The notes: a model not told the origin generated them from the sequence alone. A stretch of 64,000 nt of DNA from Okapia johnstoni (GCA_024291935.2 CM044305.1:91318397-91382396), one strand, 5' to 3'; shown: positions 14,099 to 26,535, counted from the stretch's first letter. A program made the numbers and translations.

Positions 14099-14150
14099 TG
14101 AAAGAAAGAAAGAAAGAAAGAAAGAAAGAGAAAGCTTGAAAGAAAGAAAG
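14099..14150. repeat. (GAAA)n microsatellite
   Basis: About 13 GAAA units, with an AGAAAGCTT interruption near 14130. Confidence 0.95.
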
Positions 14151-14404
14151 TCTTGCTTACTAAAATCCTAAAAATCTTTCCTGCTTTATCTTAAGACTGT
14201 TGGGCTGTTTCCCCTTGTTACATGTGTGTTGCTAGGATAATACAAGTATTTTCAAGATGAATTCTCTGCCAAAAGATCTTGCCACTGAGTCATCACCATC
14301 CTCATCTTTTTAAAAACATGAGCAAGTCTCAGCAGCACTTCATTCACGTTAGTAAACATTACCTATAGAAAGAAAGTACAGGCTTCAAGAACATGACATC
14401 ATCA

Positions 14405-14860
14405 TTAAAAATAAATGTTTACTGAGTACCTACTCAGTGCATAGTACTGTTAGTCCTAGAGATGGAATAACCACCTGCCTTTAGGCACACCTGCACACAT
14501 ATGTACTCCCGTGTGCTAAATCCAGAGAAGTGGCTCACACTAGAAGGATTACTGGAATTCCAAGGAAGGAGCAATTCTGCCCAAAGAGCCCAGGTGGTCA
14601 CAAAAGATAAGACTCCAAGCCCTGAGGAAAGAGTAGCAGAGAGCCTGAGAGAATTAATGTGAACAAAGACCAGGAAACAGGAATGAAAATAGTTTGGGGG
14701 GAAACAATTAGGAGACCATTTGATGGGAGCAGACAGTTTGTGTAGACTGGAAGACAAGTGGGAGATAATAATGGAGCCCTAGACCTTAGTCTGCTTATAG
14801 AGGACCTTGAATGCTAGGCTAATTAGTGTTGCCTTATCCTATAAGCAAGAAGGAGTGCCC
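14405..14860 (-). mobile_element. L2 LINE (antisense), diverged
   Basis: Opens with 'aaatgtttactgagtaccta' and 'tcagtgcatagtactgttag' (antisense 3' terminus). Near 14800 it has 'gaggaccttgaatgctagg' and 'ccttatcctataagc', the antisense of the L2 'ggataaagtcc..caaggcc' region. Confidence 0.55.
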
Positions 14861-15879
14861 CCCTCACAGATAAAAGAAAACAGACCACTGGGGCTTCTGG
14901 GTACCTTCGAGGAAAGGAAGCAGGAACTAATTACAAGAACTTTGTGAAATGGCTTGAGTTTGTGTAACTCTTCTCTGTATTTGTGACTTTCTTATTCCCT
15001 TGAAGTATCAGCACTGGGGTTACTGCAAGAAGAGAATAACGGGAGAGCGTACAGCCTACCCCAGAGGAAGTGAAAAGGACCCTAAGGAATGGAATAAGCG
15101 GTGGTGGTGGTTTTAAAAGTAGAAAATAGACAAGGAAAATCTCTGAGGCTCACAGAAGGGATAAGAAATGCTGCATACCTGGAACCAGCACAGGACTTCC
15201 AAATCCTTTGAGGGCTTTGTGAAGAACCCTAGGTATTTCCCTACCAGACAAACTTTTGCAATAGTATATCTCATGCTAACTTAGGGGAGGGACCTTGAAT
15301 GGGCATTGTTATGTGAATGCACCATTTTTTGAACCCCAGAGAACTCTGAGAATATTCTGTAATATTCTGTAAGTGGAATTGAGTAAGGATGAGGTAACAT
15401 CTAAAATCCCCTAATTTGAAAGCACTGCTAGGGCCATAGCAGCTCCCCAACTCCTCACTTCGATTTGATGCAAAAGTAAAATAAAGTTCTTTTCAGTCAA
15501 GAGCTCATTGTGCCCTGCCAAGATAAGCAGTTGATTTGGATAATCAAGTACTGCTCTCTGCTCTCTTCCTAATTCAATATGGCTTCAGTATTGTGAATGG
15601 GCAGCTGTCTGTCTAGGAACACAAAAAGCTTCTGTCTCCGCTGATCTTTATTTCTAGCTGAGCTGCTCTCTCTTGGTCTTAAATTCACCGCTTTCTCCCT
15701 TTGCAAGTAGGGTATCACCAATGTTTAGCACAGAGTCATGGGGAAAGACCATGTTGCCTCCTTTCATCCACTCTGGTCACAAGTCAAGAAGACAGGAAAC
15801 ATTGCTTTCTTCACTGACTTTCATGATCATTTTGTACTTGATACATACTAAATATTCAATAGTATTTGCTGAAAAAATT
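14861..15879. other. Intergenic, no feature recognised
   Basis: Unique-looking. A short direct duplication, 'aatattctgtaatattctgt', is seen at about 15352-15371. Confidence 0.4.
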
Positions 15880-16005
15880 AATGAATGTCAGGTGCTATCC
15901 TAGGTTCTGGGCATTCAGCAGTAAAGAAAAAAAAAATAAGCAAAAACCCCCACCTTTATGGAGATGACATTGTAGTGAGAGAAAAGAAGGAACTATAAGG
16001 TCTCA
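15880..16005 (-). mobile_element. L2 LINE 3' end (antisense)
   Basis: 'gaatgtcaggtgctatccta', 'ggttctgggcattcagcag', 'cccccacctttatggagatg' and 'acattgtagtgagag' follow the antisense L2 order. Confidence 0.6.
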
Positions 16006-16114
16006 AGTTATATCAGACACACTGAGCACATGGTGAGTACCCAAAAGATGTGCAGTGAAATGGGAGACTCTAATATAATAATGCATCTACTTTATGTTTC
16101 TCTGCCTCCTCAGT

Positions 16115-16605
16115 CTCATTAAAAAAACGTATTATCCTCAAAAAATTAAGAATATAATTACCATATGATCTAGTCATTTCATTCCTATGTATGTGTCCAA
16201 AAGAACTGAAAGTAGAAGCTTTAGCAGCTATTTGTATACCAGTGCTCATAGTAGCATTTATGCATACAAATAGAATATTATTCAGCCTTTGAAAGGAAGG
16301 AAATTCTGATCCATGGTATAACTGGATAGACCTTGAGGACATTATGCTGAGTGAATTAAACCAGCCACAAAAAGACCAGAAAGTAGAATCGTTGGATGCC
16401 AGGGGCCAGGAAGAAGGAGGAATGGAGAGTTTCTCACGTTAACAGGTATAGAGTTTCAGTTTAGCAAAATGAAAAAGTTCTAGAGCTCTGTAGCACAACA
16501 ACTTGAATATACTTAATATTACTGAGTTGTACACTTAACAATGATTGTGATGGTAAATTTTCTGTTAAGTGTATTTCACCACAATTAAAAATTTTTAAAC
16601 ACTTA
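16115..16605 (+). mobile_element. Old L1 (L1M type) 3' end
   Basis: Follows the L1 ORF2 end and 3' UTR: 'aattaccatatgatctagtc', 'gaatattattcagcctttga', 'gaccttgaggacattatgct', 'ggtatagagtttcagttt' and a terminal 'aattaaaaattttt'. The segment between 'catttatgcatacaa' and 'tagaatattattcag' lacks the usual 'caacccaagtgtccatc' piece, so it carries an internal deletion. Confidence 0.85.
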
Positions 16606-16609
16606 TTAA

Positions 16610-19125
16610 ACCTTTTTTTGTGAGCATTGTTCAAAGATTAACAAACACAAACCCTTTGCTGAAGTTTACATTGTAATACAGACCCTTCATGATGTGGTCA
16701 GGCGTGTCAAGGCCACACAGACAAGAGAACACAAACATTCAGCCCAGATATGGAGAGGCAGCTGGGTATTTACATTACCCAACAGAGCAAAGGTGAGTGC
16801 ATTTTGAGATGGAAGGAGGCAGGCTGTCCATACAAGGTAATTTGACTAGATGCTGCTCCCAATACATTTCTCAAAAATATATCAACGCCACCGCCTGTCA
16901 TGCATTCCAAAATCATAGTCCTTTTTTCAAATCTTGAAGGATTAGGATCTTCCACAACTCCTAATGAGTAGGCAAATAACCCAAGAAGGGACACGACTGG
17001 TTTTCAGCTAACAGTTTGTTTCCTGTTTTTTATTACAGGGCTCCAGGATGAGAGAGGAAGCAGTGGGGGAGGACAGGAGATGGGTGGGCAACCAAGATCA
17101 GCTTTCCACTTTTACACCCAAGTGAAGGAGGCAGGGAGGCAAAAGATACTGATGTGACAAATCCACCCTCACAGAGTCTTTGAGAAGCTGTCCTCCCCTC
17201 AAATAATGGAGAGTAAAGGAACACCATTTCTAAACATTAGCACTGATCAGCTTCCAGAGGTAGTGATCTCCATTCCTGTGACTAGGAGGACTCAAGCAGA
17301 GGCTGGGGTGGGGAAGGGATGTTTCTCCCAACTCTACATTCTGTACTTCTCTTAACCTCCTTTACCTCACCCCACAAGCAACTGTGTGTGAGAGATTCTA
17401 GGGAGAGATCTCTTTGCATTCCCCATGAAGAAAAAGTTTGCTGGGCAGGATTCTTTAAACCACTGCAAATGCGTTTCTATCTCCTTAAAGGAACAAACTT
17501 TTTAAGGACTTCAGCACATGGTTTATGAGTCAATGGAAACTGCTAATAACAAATGGGTCTTATCTACTCTAGAAAGCAAGTCTCTGAGAATCTCTCTTGG
17601 GAACCATTGCGAGCAGTTAGTTTGAGTTATTGTACACATAGACTTCAACTAATAAAAGGGCATGTTTTAAGACATTCCAGAATTCCAACCTGTCACTAAT
17701 TCAGATTGGTCTGCCTGCCCCCACCCCCATTAGTCCAAATAGATGAGATTTTACTGAGGCAGATTTTCAAGTAGTTTGCAAGTGGTAAGGAAGAGGAGGT
17801 TTCTCTCACCCTCTTTCTAAATTCGAGACACACGGTTTGATATCTCACTATTAGGATCAATAGGTGACCATTTTTCCCAACTCGTTATTTACCTTGGTTC
17901 TCACTGGAAAGTTGTGTTAGAACAAGAATGAGCACTGACTTTCTTGCCAAGTTCCAAACAACTTTGTTTTTCTTCTTTGGTTTCATGAACGTTATTAAGC
18001 TAATGTCAAATTAAGTTAGCTTTCAAGCATTTGGGCTTCAAACATGAAGCTCAAATGCTCATCAATAAGATAACTTAGAGGTATCCTAGAAGATGCTCTG
18101 GCCGTTCGCTCCCTTTGAGACATCTCTTTGGATTGCAATGACACCTGTGATGTGTTACTTTTGAACAATATTTTCTAAGATCATCAAGCTATAAAGTGCA
18201 TGCTCAGAAAAACTGAGCCATAAGTCATTTAAGGGACATGTGTAAAGAGAATATTTAAATAAGAATTTCATTTTTCTAATCATATTAAGAGCACTTCATC
18301 TCTAAAGCCTGTGGGAGCCTATCGTGCCAAGGGTTCTAGTCTGTGTGCAGTAGCTGAAGTTTCCCAGGAAGACATTAAGCCAGGTTCAGAAGTTTTACGT
18401 AGACCTTTGGTTTTATATATGTGTGTATACACAAATACATACACACACATATGTCAATTGATAGTTGTATTGATATTTGTTTCCTATACGACAGGAATTA
18501 TGACTTGCTGTTGGAAAAGCATTTTGAGAGCCCCAGGAATAAAAAAGAAGCAATGATGCTGCTCTGGTTCTGAGTCTCATTGATAGAAAGGGAGTGTTAA
18601 GGCTTGGTGATAGGAGCTTACCTGGTTAGCAGCAGGTAAGACATGTGACTGAGGGTTTGAGGTAGTTTGGTACTAAGAGGAAAGTGTTCTGAACTGGGTT
18701 TTTTAGCCCAAATACTTTATCATCCCTTACCTCCCAGCATGCACCTCATGTAATAAGCTTTAAAAGCTTACAAGGCAGGCAGCTTATAACAACAAAGGGA
18801 TTCCCCTTCCAAGAAGCTTCCGGCCTGAGATGACACACGTAGTACAGAAATGTTCCATTGTTAACCAACATAATATATGCATTAACTGAGGGATAGAGGA
18901 GCATAAGCGCTTTAGCTTCAAAGGCAAAGTCAACGAATTTGAGATGCACAATCTTACAATTAAGACTTCAAAACCAATTTTCAAAGTACAAGTAGATACA
19001 AGCCAATAGAAGAGGGCTAAAGTAAATGCAGTATCAGTGATGCTGTGGCCAATGCAACGATGAAGCAAATCTTAGGGAGGCACTTTGCTCATTTAAAAGA
19101 TGCTTTTTGGCTCATGCAGTTGAAA
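16610..19125. other. Intergenic, mostly unique
   Basis: No gene or interspersed repeat recognised. A short TA/TG/CA simple stretch lies at 18411-18450. Longest open frames (18784-19068 minus, 18311-18556 plus) show no known domain. Confidence 0.45.
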
Positions 19126-19129
19126 TACA

Positions 19130-19640
19130 CTACCTCCTCTATGAAGTCTTTCCTGTCCCTCCCTCTTCCCCTGGCTACACTGGGCCACTCTTTCCTTTTG
19201 GTTGGATTTCCCTGGTGGCTCAGACGGTAAAGCACCTGCCTATAATGTGGGAGACCCAGGTTTGATCCCTGGGTCAGGAAGATCCTCTGGAGAAGGAAAT
19301 GGCAACCCACTCCAGTACTCTTGCCTGGAAAATCCCATGGACGGAGGAGCGTGGCAGGCTACAGCCCATGGGGTCACAAAGAGTCAGACACGACTAAGCA
19401 ACTTCACTTTCTTTCTTTATTTCCTTTTGGTCTCACTGTGCTCTGGTACACACTCCATCACATCACCCATAACAACTTACTGCATTTCTGTTTTCATGTC
19501 TGTGTCCCCACTGGACTTCAAGTACTTTGAGGACAAGGTCCTATGATTCTTTTGTGTGTCTTCTCATCACTCTAATTCAGTACCTAGTGCATAATAGGTG
19601 CTCGAAACTTTTTTTGAATGGATGATATCCCATAATACCC
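19130..19640 (+). mobile_element. L2 LINE 3' end, split by a Bov-tA
   Basis: The left part 'cctcctctatgaagtctttc' and 'ctgtccctccctcttcccc' joins across the SINE to 'tctcactgtgctctggtaca', 'ccactggacttcaagtactt', 'gcataataggtgctcg' and 'tttttttgaatggatga', which is the L2 3' order. Confidence 0.8.
19192..19430 (+). mobile_element. Bov-tA SINE with TSDs, inside L2
   Basis: Head 'ttccctggtggctcagacgg', box-B-like GGTTTGATCCC, 'gaaggaaatggcaacccact', and an end at 'acgactaagcaacttcact'. TSD TTCCTTTTGG at 19192-19201 and 19421-19430. Confidence 0.95.
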
Positions 19641-20655
19641 TGTGCTGAAAAGAACCACAGCTAAATAAACGTTCCTGTTAAACTTATGTCAAGCCAATTT
19701 AGGGCCCTGCGGAAGAAAGAGAACTGTAAATTCCCAGGTCCTAAATCAAAGGTTGAAAGCTGGCTCCTCCCTAGCCATAGCTCCTTGATATGGCTCCTGA
19801 TTAATAATCTGTTACATCCTCAAAAGGGGTCATTTTAAGGTAACACAGAGGAGCTCCCATGACCTATTGACCTTTTATATCACCAAAAAGGAGCTAACTT
19901 TGGGTCAAACTATGGCAGAATACTTTGCTGTGATTCACATATTACCCAGAAACCTTTGGCTTCCCAGAATTCATAATAAAAATACCAAATCGCAACAATA
20001 ACTTTCAAACTCCACAATTCTTGCTAACACAGAAGAGTAACACTTGGATTCTATGCCAGGCCTCCTGACCTTTTGTTAATTGCAAAATAAACAGATCTCC
20101 AGTTTAGAGGGGCCTTCTCCTTTTATGGGCTCCCTGCAGGGTAGGCACTGCTTGAATGGTATTTATTTCGGCCATATTTGCTTTCCAACACTTGTTCAGA
20201 ACAGGAGGCAGGTGTCTGGGAGTGGAAGGAACAGGGATTGGAACAAGAGGAGAGAAGCAGGTGCCCTCATATGCTGAAAGTACCCAACTTATCCTTCAGA
20301 AGAGGTTGACATCCTAGAAGGATGTATGCAAATGAAATTTTATTTTAAAACTCTTCAAAAACTGTATCTGAGCTCATACTCTTGTGCCTCACCCTGCATT
20401 CACATGGCTCACTATGACAGAAGCACAAACCAAAAGCTGCGAGAGCCCAGAGGAAAGAGAACTGTTCTCCTCTGGCCAATGCTAGTGATTGACATAGAAC
20501 TAAGCTAAGGAATGGCTGTGGTGGCATCATGAAGATTGGCCACAGCCTCAGTATTGCAGATTCAGAAACTTATTTTTATGAGTTGCTCTAGGGCCAATCA
20601 AATTCCAAAGGACTGATAAACAAGAAAGTAAAGTACTAATGTAAATGATGCACTA
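19641..20655. other. Intergenic, no feature recognised
   Basis: Unique-looking; no supported gene. Confidence 0.45.
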
Positions 20656-20659
20656 AAAT

Positions 20660-20900
20660 TACTTTACTCTGTATTTACTATATGCCAAGAAGTGTTCTAA
20701 GTGCTTTATATGAATTATCTTATTTAACAGTCATAGCAACACTATGAGAAAACTACTACTGCCACCTTCATTTTTAAAGTAAAGAAACAAAGAAGACTCA
20801 GAAAGGTTAGGACTTACCCAAGCTGGGCAAGTTAGGATTCTTGTATTAATAAAAGTCTATCTGATTCTAATGCCCATGTTCTTAACCTTACACCCACCAT
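20660..20900 (-). mobile_element. MIR SINE (antisense), near full length
   Basis: 'gtatttactatatgccaaga', 'gttctaagtgctttatatga', 'catagcaacactatgagaaa', 'aagactcagaaaggttagg' and 'acttacccaagctgggcaag', in reverse MIR order. Confidence 0.85.
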
Positions 20901-21449
20901 CACTCATTATTTTATACTGAAAAATGGTACTTGTTGGCTACTTTGTGCACTCTCTCCCCAAGAATGAAGATAATGAAAACTGAGTTAAGTCTTGAAGATT
21001 GTTTGGTAAGTGTCAAAATCAGAATAAGGAGCCCAATAAATACCTTCCATGGATGACTAGTTAAGAGTCCTCAAACTATGCCAGCCTAGTGAATTAGACT
21101 CTTTCACTCCTACTCAATAGATTCCAGGCCTATAAATCAATCAATCAGGGCACTCTCCTCCAGAACTCCAGTGATTAAGTCTAACTCGGCAATGCTGCTT
21201 TTTCTGTCCTTAAACACCCACATCTGGGCCCTATCTTGAACCTCAGACAGTGACTAGGGTCTTAGAAACTATTCTTGCTCGATTTCTGCCAACCTTCTTC
21301 TAAGAGCTGGATTCTGCTCTCCCTAAATCCTATGCCCCCACCATAAAGCGGCTCCTTTTGCCAGACTGGCCCTTCGAGAACTCCTGATGACCAGAACTAT
21401 ACCTGAGTTAGTTAACTCTTTCCTTTGGACCACCCAGCTCTCCTCACTT

Positions 21450-21535
21450 AAGTTCATTAATTTATTCATTTAACTAATCTTTACCGTGTGCCTTCTATTT
21501 GCCAAGCACTGTGTTAGGGGCTTGAAGGACCAAAA
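21450..21535 (-). mobile_element. L2 LINE 3' end (antisense)
   Basis: 'taatctttaccgtgtgcctt', 'ctatttgccaagcactgtgt' and 'taggggcttgaaggac'. Confidence 0.6.
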
Positions 21536-21599
21536 GGAGGGACATCTTCTGATGTGATGATGCTGATGCCTTGGGTTTGGGGATATAGTACAAGAATCA

Positions 21600-22050
21600 C
21601 CCAGGTTTATCAGTTAAGGTCTGGGCAGGAAACAGATGGCATACACAAATTGAGTAATGTTGGGAGAATTTCATAAAGAGGTTATTTATAAAGGTATGAG
21701 TAGAGTGTACGAACCTCACAAGAGACTAGGTGGTACCCAGGAGATAGTAATAGCAGGGAGCTGTTACCCACCCGAAGGGCTAAGGAGAGGGAACAGTATG
21801 AAGAGTGTGGTTTCACAGGACCTGTGGCCTTCAGCAGAGGGAAGCAGCTGCTGCCAGTACTCGGCCCATCAGGAGAGAGCCTGGGGAATAAAGACTCCAA
21901 CTTCACTCTCCGTCCACCCTCCGATCTCCAGTTGGTGCCAAACACAACCAGAAGTCAGGAGGCAAGGGAGCCCATTAATGCAATCCAGATGGATCCGCCT
22001 CCTGTGGCACAGAGCTGGGTGAAGGGCGGATCTGTGCATCTAGTAACACG
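21600..22050. mobile_element. Ancient mammalian repeat, family not assigned
   Basis: 'gcaggaaacagatggcatac', 'ataaagaggttatttataaa', 'ggtatgagtagagtgtac' and 'cagagctgggtgaagggcgg' recall a common old mammalian repeat that I cannot place. No coding content. Confidence 0.3.
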
Positions 22051-22264
22051 GTGCAACTTGATTATTTCCTCCCTAGCCCCAATCTGCTCCTGAGAGCAGA
22101 TTCCTTCCGCTTCCTCCTTCCTCCCAATTCCATACGCCAGACTGCACTTCTTATCATGGCATCCGAGACACCCCATGACTATTTAGTGACAAAATCAGAT
22201 CACAGACCTGAACTCCTCTCAATCCAATGAGTTTACTTCTACAGTTATCTCATTCTCTGCTAAC

Positions 22265-22291
22265 ATGATGATGATGATGATGATGATGATA
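22265..22291. repeat. (GAT)n microsatellite
   Basis: Nine consecutive ATG/GAT triplets. Confidence 0.95.
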
Positions 22292-22299
22292 GCTGTCAT

Positions 22300-23015
22300 G
22301 TTTTTGTTTTTGTTTTTTTAATTCTTACGATGTGCCAGGAACTGTGGAGTTTAGCATAGAATGCTTTGCTCTGAAAATAGTGCGGATTCCATAGGTGTCT
22401 AATCTAGGGCAGGAAAAAAAACCTAACTTCCAGTGGACAAGTGAGAATAAAGACCAACTTCTTACCTTTACAGATAGTGAGACGTTTTTATGGGTACCAT
22501 TTCCATTCTGCCTCTGTCACCCTTCAATTGCTCTGTACCAGATGCAAAGAGGATGTAGTTAACACATTCTAATTATGGGCTCTAGGAAGAGAGCTGCTTT
22601 TATGGAATGCACTCCTGCTGCCACTTCGGCTTCTGTTGCAGAGGCTGCTGAGTGTGCTAAATGCTCTCCAAATGCCCAAGGGGCACCCTCAAGGTTTGAA
22701 CATGCAAACAGAGGAGCTTAATCATGGATACTGAGAACCAGAATGATTCCATTTATAGCAACAAAGTCCTGAAAGGCAAGGTAAGTGTTTAAGGGAAAAC
22801 TCCAATTGTACCTAAAGGGTCAAGACAGTTTCATCAATGATTTGATATATCCATCTAGTCCAGTTCCCCTCAAAGTTACAGAATCTGTAAAAGAATTACT
22901 AGCCCTTCCTGGGGGAGGGGGGCAAAGGGGTGAGGAGAAAGGCTGAACATAAACCCAGCAGGAATTCTCCCATACACGCAGAACAGCTTATCTTTGTTCA
23001 CCAAATGTTTACGCA
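22300..23015. other. Intergenic, no feature recognised
   Basis: Unique-looking. The start ('cgatgtgccaggaactgtgg') may be a last scrap of an antisense L2 or MIR. Confidence 0.4.
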
Positions 23016-23019
23016 ATGG

Positions 23020-23135
23020 TATGTAAACTCCACCAGGTCAGGGATTTTTGTCTTACCGCCCCCTCCATTGCAGCATCTCTAGCACACAGCGTGGTGCCTG
23101 ATGTATAGTATGTGCTCAATAAATATTTGTTAAAC
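23020..23135 (+). mobile_element. L2 LINE 3' end
   Basis: 'aaactccaccaggtcaggga', 'gcagcatctctagcacacag', 'gtatgtgctcaataaatatt' and 'tgttaaacggatga'. Confidence 0.8.
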
Positions 23136-23324
23136 GGATGAAAGCGGAGGTTTCCTCTGGTGCCCAAAGACTCCATAATAACTCCCAAGGTTATGTCAGT
23201 TGGAAATTGCTCTGGGCATCTGGGGGATACTGTCCCTTCCATTCTCTCATATACTGGAGTTTAACACTTAACCTTTCCTGTGGCATTTTTCTCCCAATCG
23301 TGGTCAAAATAAGTCTTTTAGTAG

Positions 23325-23545
23325 TGCTTCCCTGATGGCTCAGATGAAAAAGAATCTGCCTGCAATGCAGGAGACCTGGGTTCAATCCCTGGGTCAGGAA
23401 GATCCCCTGGAGAAGGAAATGGCAACCCACTCCAGTATTCTTGCCTGGAGAATTCTGTGGACAGAGCAACCTGGCAGGCTACAATCCATGGGGTCCCAAA
23501 GAGTCAGACACGACTTAGTAACTAAAACTAACGCTTTCACTTTCA
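23325..23545 (+). mobile_element. Bov-tA SINE
   Basis: Complete tRNA head plus Bov-A tail: 'cttccctgatggctcagatg', 'aggagacctgggttcaatcc', 'agagtcagacacgactt' and 'gctttcactttcag'. Confidence 0.95.
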
Positions 23546-24149
23546 GTGTTAGTTCATCCCAAAGCTACTCAAATAAGTTGAATGAATATCATTTGATCCA
23601 CTTGAAAAAATGTAATGATTTACTCCTTTGCTTTGGATATCTTAGTGCTGTAGCTGAGTTTGAGACACTCCTAGAAAAGAGATAACAGGCCCAAACCTCA
23701 CCTGACACCCAGTACCATAGTTAATGTTAACTGTTTCTGTGCTAGTGAGCTTGTCATTATTCAATTGCTGCCCCAGTTCCAGAGATGGGGGCAATTGACA
23801 AGATATGTAATGAGCGTTCATGTTCTTTATACAAGGCCAATTAAGGAAGTGACTGCACTTATTCTGCAGCTTATTCAGATCAGTAACCTTCTTCTTCCTT
23901 TCAGATATAGTCCTATGGCTGAATACTCAGGGCCAGAAATAGAGCAAGTTTAGCTGCATTTTTACTCTGTGTATGGCTAAGGGGAAGGACACGCCTGTTA
24001 TAGCAAGGATTTGCAAGATGGTCAATTTACTACAAGCAAATCAAACCAGACTGGAAAGCACTCTTTCTAATAGATATTATTTCCAGACCCTTAACTGGGA
24101 TCCCCAAGGTGGTCTACTTAGACAAACTAGATTTCAGTCAAGCATGTAT

Positions 24150-24290
24150 AACCTGCTAGATTTGTAAATTCCTTGAGACAACTTACAAATGTCTGTCTTA
24201 TTCATTGCTATGTCCTCAGTGCCTAGCTCAGTGTCTGTCACCTGCTAGATAACCAATGAAACATTGAAGAATAAATGAAGGAATCCTTTC
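24150..24290 (+). mobile_element. L2 LINE 3' end
   Basis: 'ttgtaaattccttgagacaa', 'tcattgctatgtcctcagtg' and 'cctagctcagtgtctgtcac', ending 'aagaataaatgaagga'. Confidence 0.7.
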
Positions 24291-24790
24291 AGATCAACTT
24301 CTTATAAGTTTGCTGGCCAAACACCACACTAAATATTTTAGGCATCTCATAAAGACAAATGGTGAGGATGATGACAAGGAATAGCTTCTACTCTGTTTTG
24401 GATCTGAGCAGTCATGTGTTTAGATCATGTGGTCATTCATTCATGTAATAAACATTTATTGAAACGTACCATGTGCCAAATGCAGGTAATACAAACACGA
24501 ATAAACTGTGGTACCGGCTGTCAAGGAATTCAATCTGTCTAGGGAATAGACAATAAAATAATTGCAATGCTATTTTATAAGCGCTTGAGGGGATAGGCAC
24601 TGAGGGCCGTGGGAGCACAAAGGAGGGACATCTAATTTAGGCTGAGAGGTCAGGAAAGGCTTCCCAGGAGAGGTGAAAATTAACTGGAGTTTTGGAGGGC
24701 AGGTGGAAGTTAGCCAAGACGAAAAAGAGAAAGGCATGTTTTAGGCACAGGCTGGTGAAACCGGCATGCTCTTTCCGAGGAACTATAGGT

Positions 24791-25025
24791 AGTTGATACA
24801 GTTTGTTGTTGTTTAGTCACAAAGTCATCTCTAATTCATTGTGACCCCATGGACTGTAACCCACAAGGCTCCTCTATCTGTGGGATTTCCCAGGCAAGAA
24901 TACTGGAGTGGGTTGCCCTTTCCTCCTCCAGGGGATCTTCCCAACCCAAGGATCGAACCCACGTCTCCTGCGTTGGCAGGCGGATTCTTTATCATTGAGC
25001 CATCTGGGAAGCCCAGTTGATACAG
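24791..25025 (-). mobile_element. Bov-tA SINE (antisense) with TSDs
   Basis: Reads reverse from 'gttgttgtttagtcacaaag' to 'gagccatctgggaagcccag'. TSD AGTTGATACAG at 24791-24801 and 25015-25025; the SINE itself is 24802-25014. Confidence 0.95.
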
Positions 25026-25226
25026 CTATTGACATTTTGGCCTGGATAATTCACTGTTGTAGGAGGCTGTCCTGTGCATTGTAGGATGTTGAGCAGCAAT
25101 AGCTCTAGATCTGACCTACTACTTGAGTAGCGCCTCACTTCCCTGAGTTGCAACAACCAAAAATGTCTCCGGTTATTGCCAGATGTTCCTCAGGGGGCAA
25201 AATCACTCCCAGTTGAGAAACAGTTA
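25026..25226 (-). mobile_element. MER5A (hAT-Charlie MITE), antisense
   Basis: 'attgacattttggcctggat', 'gtcctgtgcattgtaggatg', 'aaccaaaaatgtctccggtt' and 'ctcccagttgagaaac' match MER5A in reverse. Confidence 0.85.
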
Positions 25227-25735
25227 GAGGCAAAGGTTTGTGTGAGGAAGTGATGGGAAACAAGATTGGAAGGCCAGGCAGGGGTCCAGGTCATGAAAGT
25301 CATGTGCACTGTGATAAGAAGTTTGGACTTTATCCTGAAGATCACAAGAAGCCCTTGAAGTATTTCAAGCCAAAAGATAATATGCTCAGATGTGCAAGAC
25401 TTATCACTCTGGCAGCAGTGTCGAGTGTAAATTTGAAGGGGATGTGTGGAAAGAGTGGAAGCAGGGTGATGAGTTCAAAGACTCATGCAATCATGCAGAA
25501 AGGAAGTGATGAGAGTCAGTGTTTAGGCAATGGCTCTGGGAATGGAGTAAAGGGGGAAGATTTGCGAGATATGAATAAAAGTAAAATTCTTGGGAGGATT
25601 TATGTGATTTAGGGATACTGGGGAGATGAAGAAAAAGATATGACTCCAAAGTTTCTAGCTTCAGTAGTTGGATAAATTATGGGGCCGTTCACAGATGAAG
25701 AAAACATAGGAAGAAAATCAGGTTTGAGGAGGCCT

Positions 25736-25964
25736 ATACATTTTATTGGCTTCCCTGGTAGCTCAGTGGTAAAGAAACTGCCCACAATGCAGGAGACCTG
25801 GGTTTGATCCCTGGGTTGGGAAGATCCCCTGGAGGAGGACATGACAACTCACTCCAGTGTTCTTGCCTGGTGAATTCCATGGACAGAGCTGGGCTACAGT
25901 CCACAGGGTCACACAGAGTCGGACATGACTGAAGCGACTAAGCAGCAGCAGCATACATTTTATT
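25736..25964 (+). mobile_element. Bov-tA SINE with TSDs
   Basis: 'ggcttccctggtagctcagt' to 'gcgactaagcagcagcagc'. TSD ATACATTTTATT at 25736-25747 and 25953-25964, inserted into the antisense L2. Confidence 0.95.
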
Positions 25965-26019
25965 ACTGTATGTTGAGTTTGAACTACTATAGGACATTCA
26001 AGAGAAAACATTCAGAGGG

Positions 26020-26320
26020 GGATTTGCCATATTGGTGAGCATTAAGCAGAGAGTTATGGGAGCTACTAGGGTAAATGGGTTCTGAAAAGGAGCTATGTGA
26101 CATCCTGTCATATACTACTACATTTGCCACTAAACTGCTCAGAGCCTTCAAGGTTCTCACAGTCCATAGAGGGAGACAGATAAGTACACATGCAATAATA
26201 ATGCAGTTTGATAAGCACTATGATGCATATATGCAGAATGCTATAACAGCAGGAGAGGAAGAGCACCTAATGGAGTGAGGGTAAGGCAGAAAGGCAGAGA
26301 AAGCTTGCTGATAGAGGGAA
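26020..26320. other. Intergenic, probable old repeat remnants
   Basis: 'cagagccttcaaggttctca', 'gggagacagataagtac' and 'gtttgataagcactatgatg' look like antisense L2 internal phrases but are too diverged to bound. Confidence 0.3.
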
Positions 26321-26323
26321 TAT

Positions 26324-26535
26324 GGGGTTTCCCTGTGGCTCAGTGGTAAATAATTCACCCACTAATGAAGGAAATGTGAGTTCAGTCCCTGGGTCGGGAA
26401 GATCCCCTGAAGAAGAAAATGGCCACCCACTCCAGTATACTTGCCCAAAGAATCCCATGGACAGAGGAGCCTGGAGGGCTACAGTCCATGGGGTTGCAAA
26501 AGAGTCAGATATGACAGCAACAACAGAGGCAGTAT
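26324..26535 (+). mobile_element. Bov-tA SINE, diverged
   Basis: 'ggtttccctgtggctcagtg', 'tgagttcagtccctgggtcg' and 'gttgcaaaagagtcagatat'. Older than its neighbours, with many substitutions. AGAGGGAA at 26313-26320 and 26541-26548 may be the TSD. Confidence 0.9.

Larger units (their letters stand above)
24436..26010 (-). mobile_element. Long antisense L2, interrupted three times
   Basis: Begins with the antisense L2 terminus ('aataaacatttattgaaacg', 'taccatgtgccaaatgcag') and continues through 'ggtcaggaaaggcttcccag', 'agaagtttggactttatcct', 'gatatgactccaaagtttct' and 'tgttgagtttgaactactat'. It is interrupted by a MER5A (25026-25226), a Bov-tA at that element's edge (24802-25014) and another Bov-tA (25748-25952). 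Open frames inside it (25238-25612) are repeat-derived. Confidence 0.65.

Noticed and set aside
25238..25612. 124-codon plus-strand frame
   Set aside because: Its DNA follows antisense L2 sequence.
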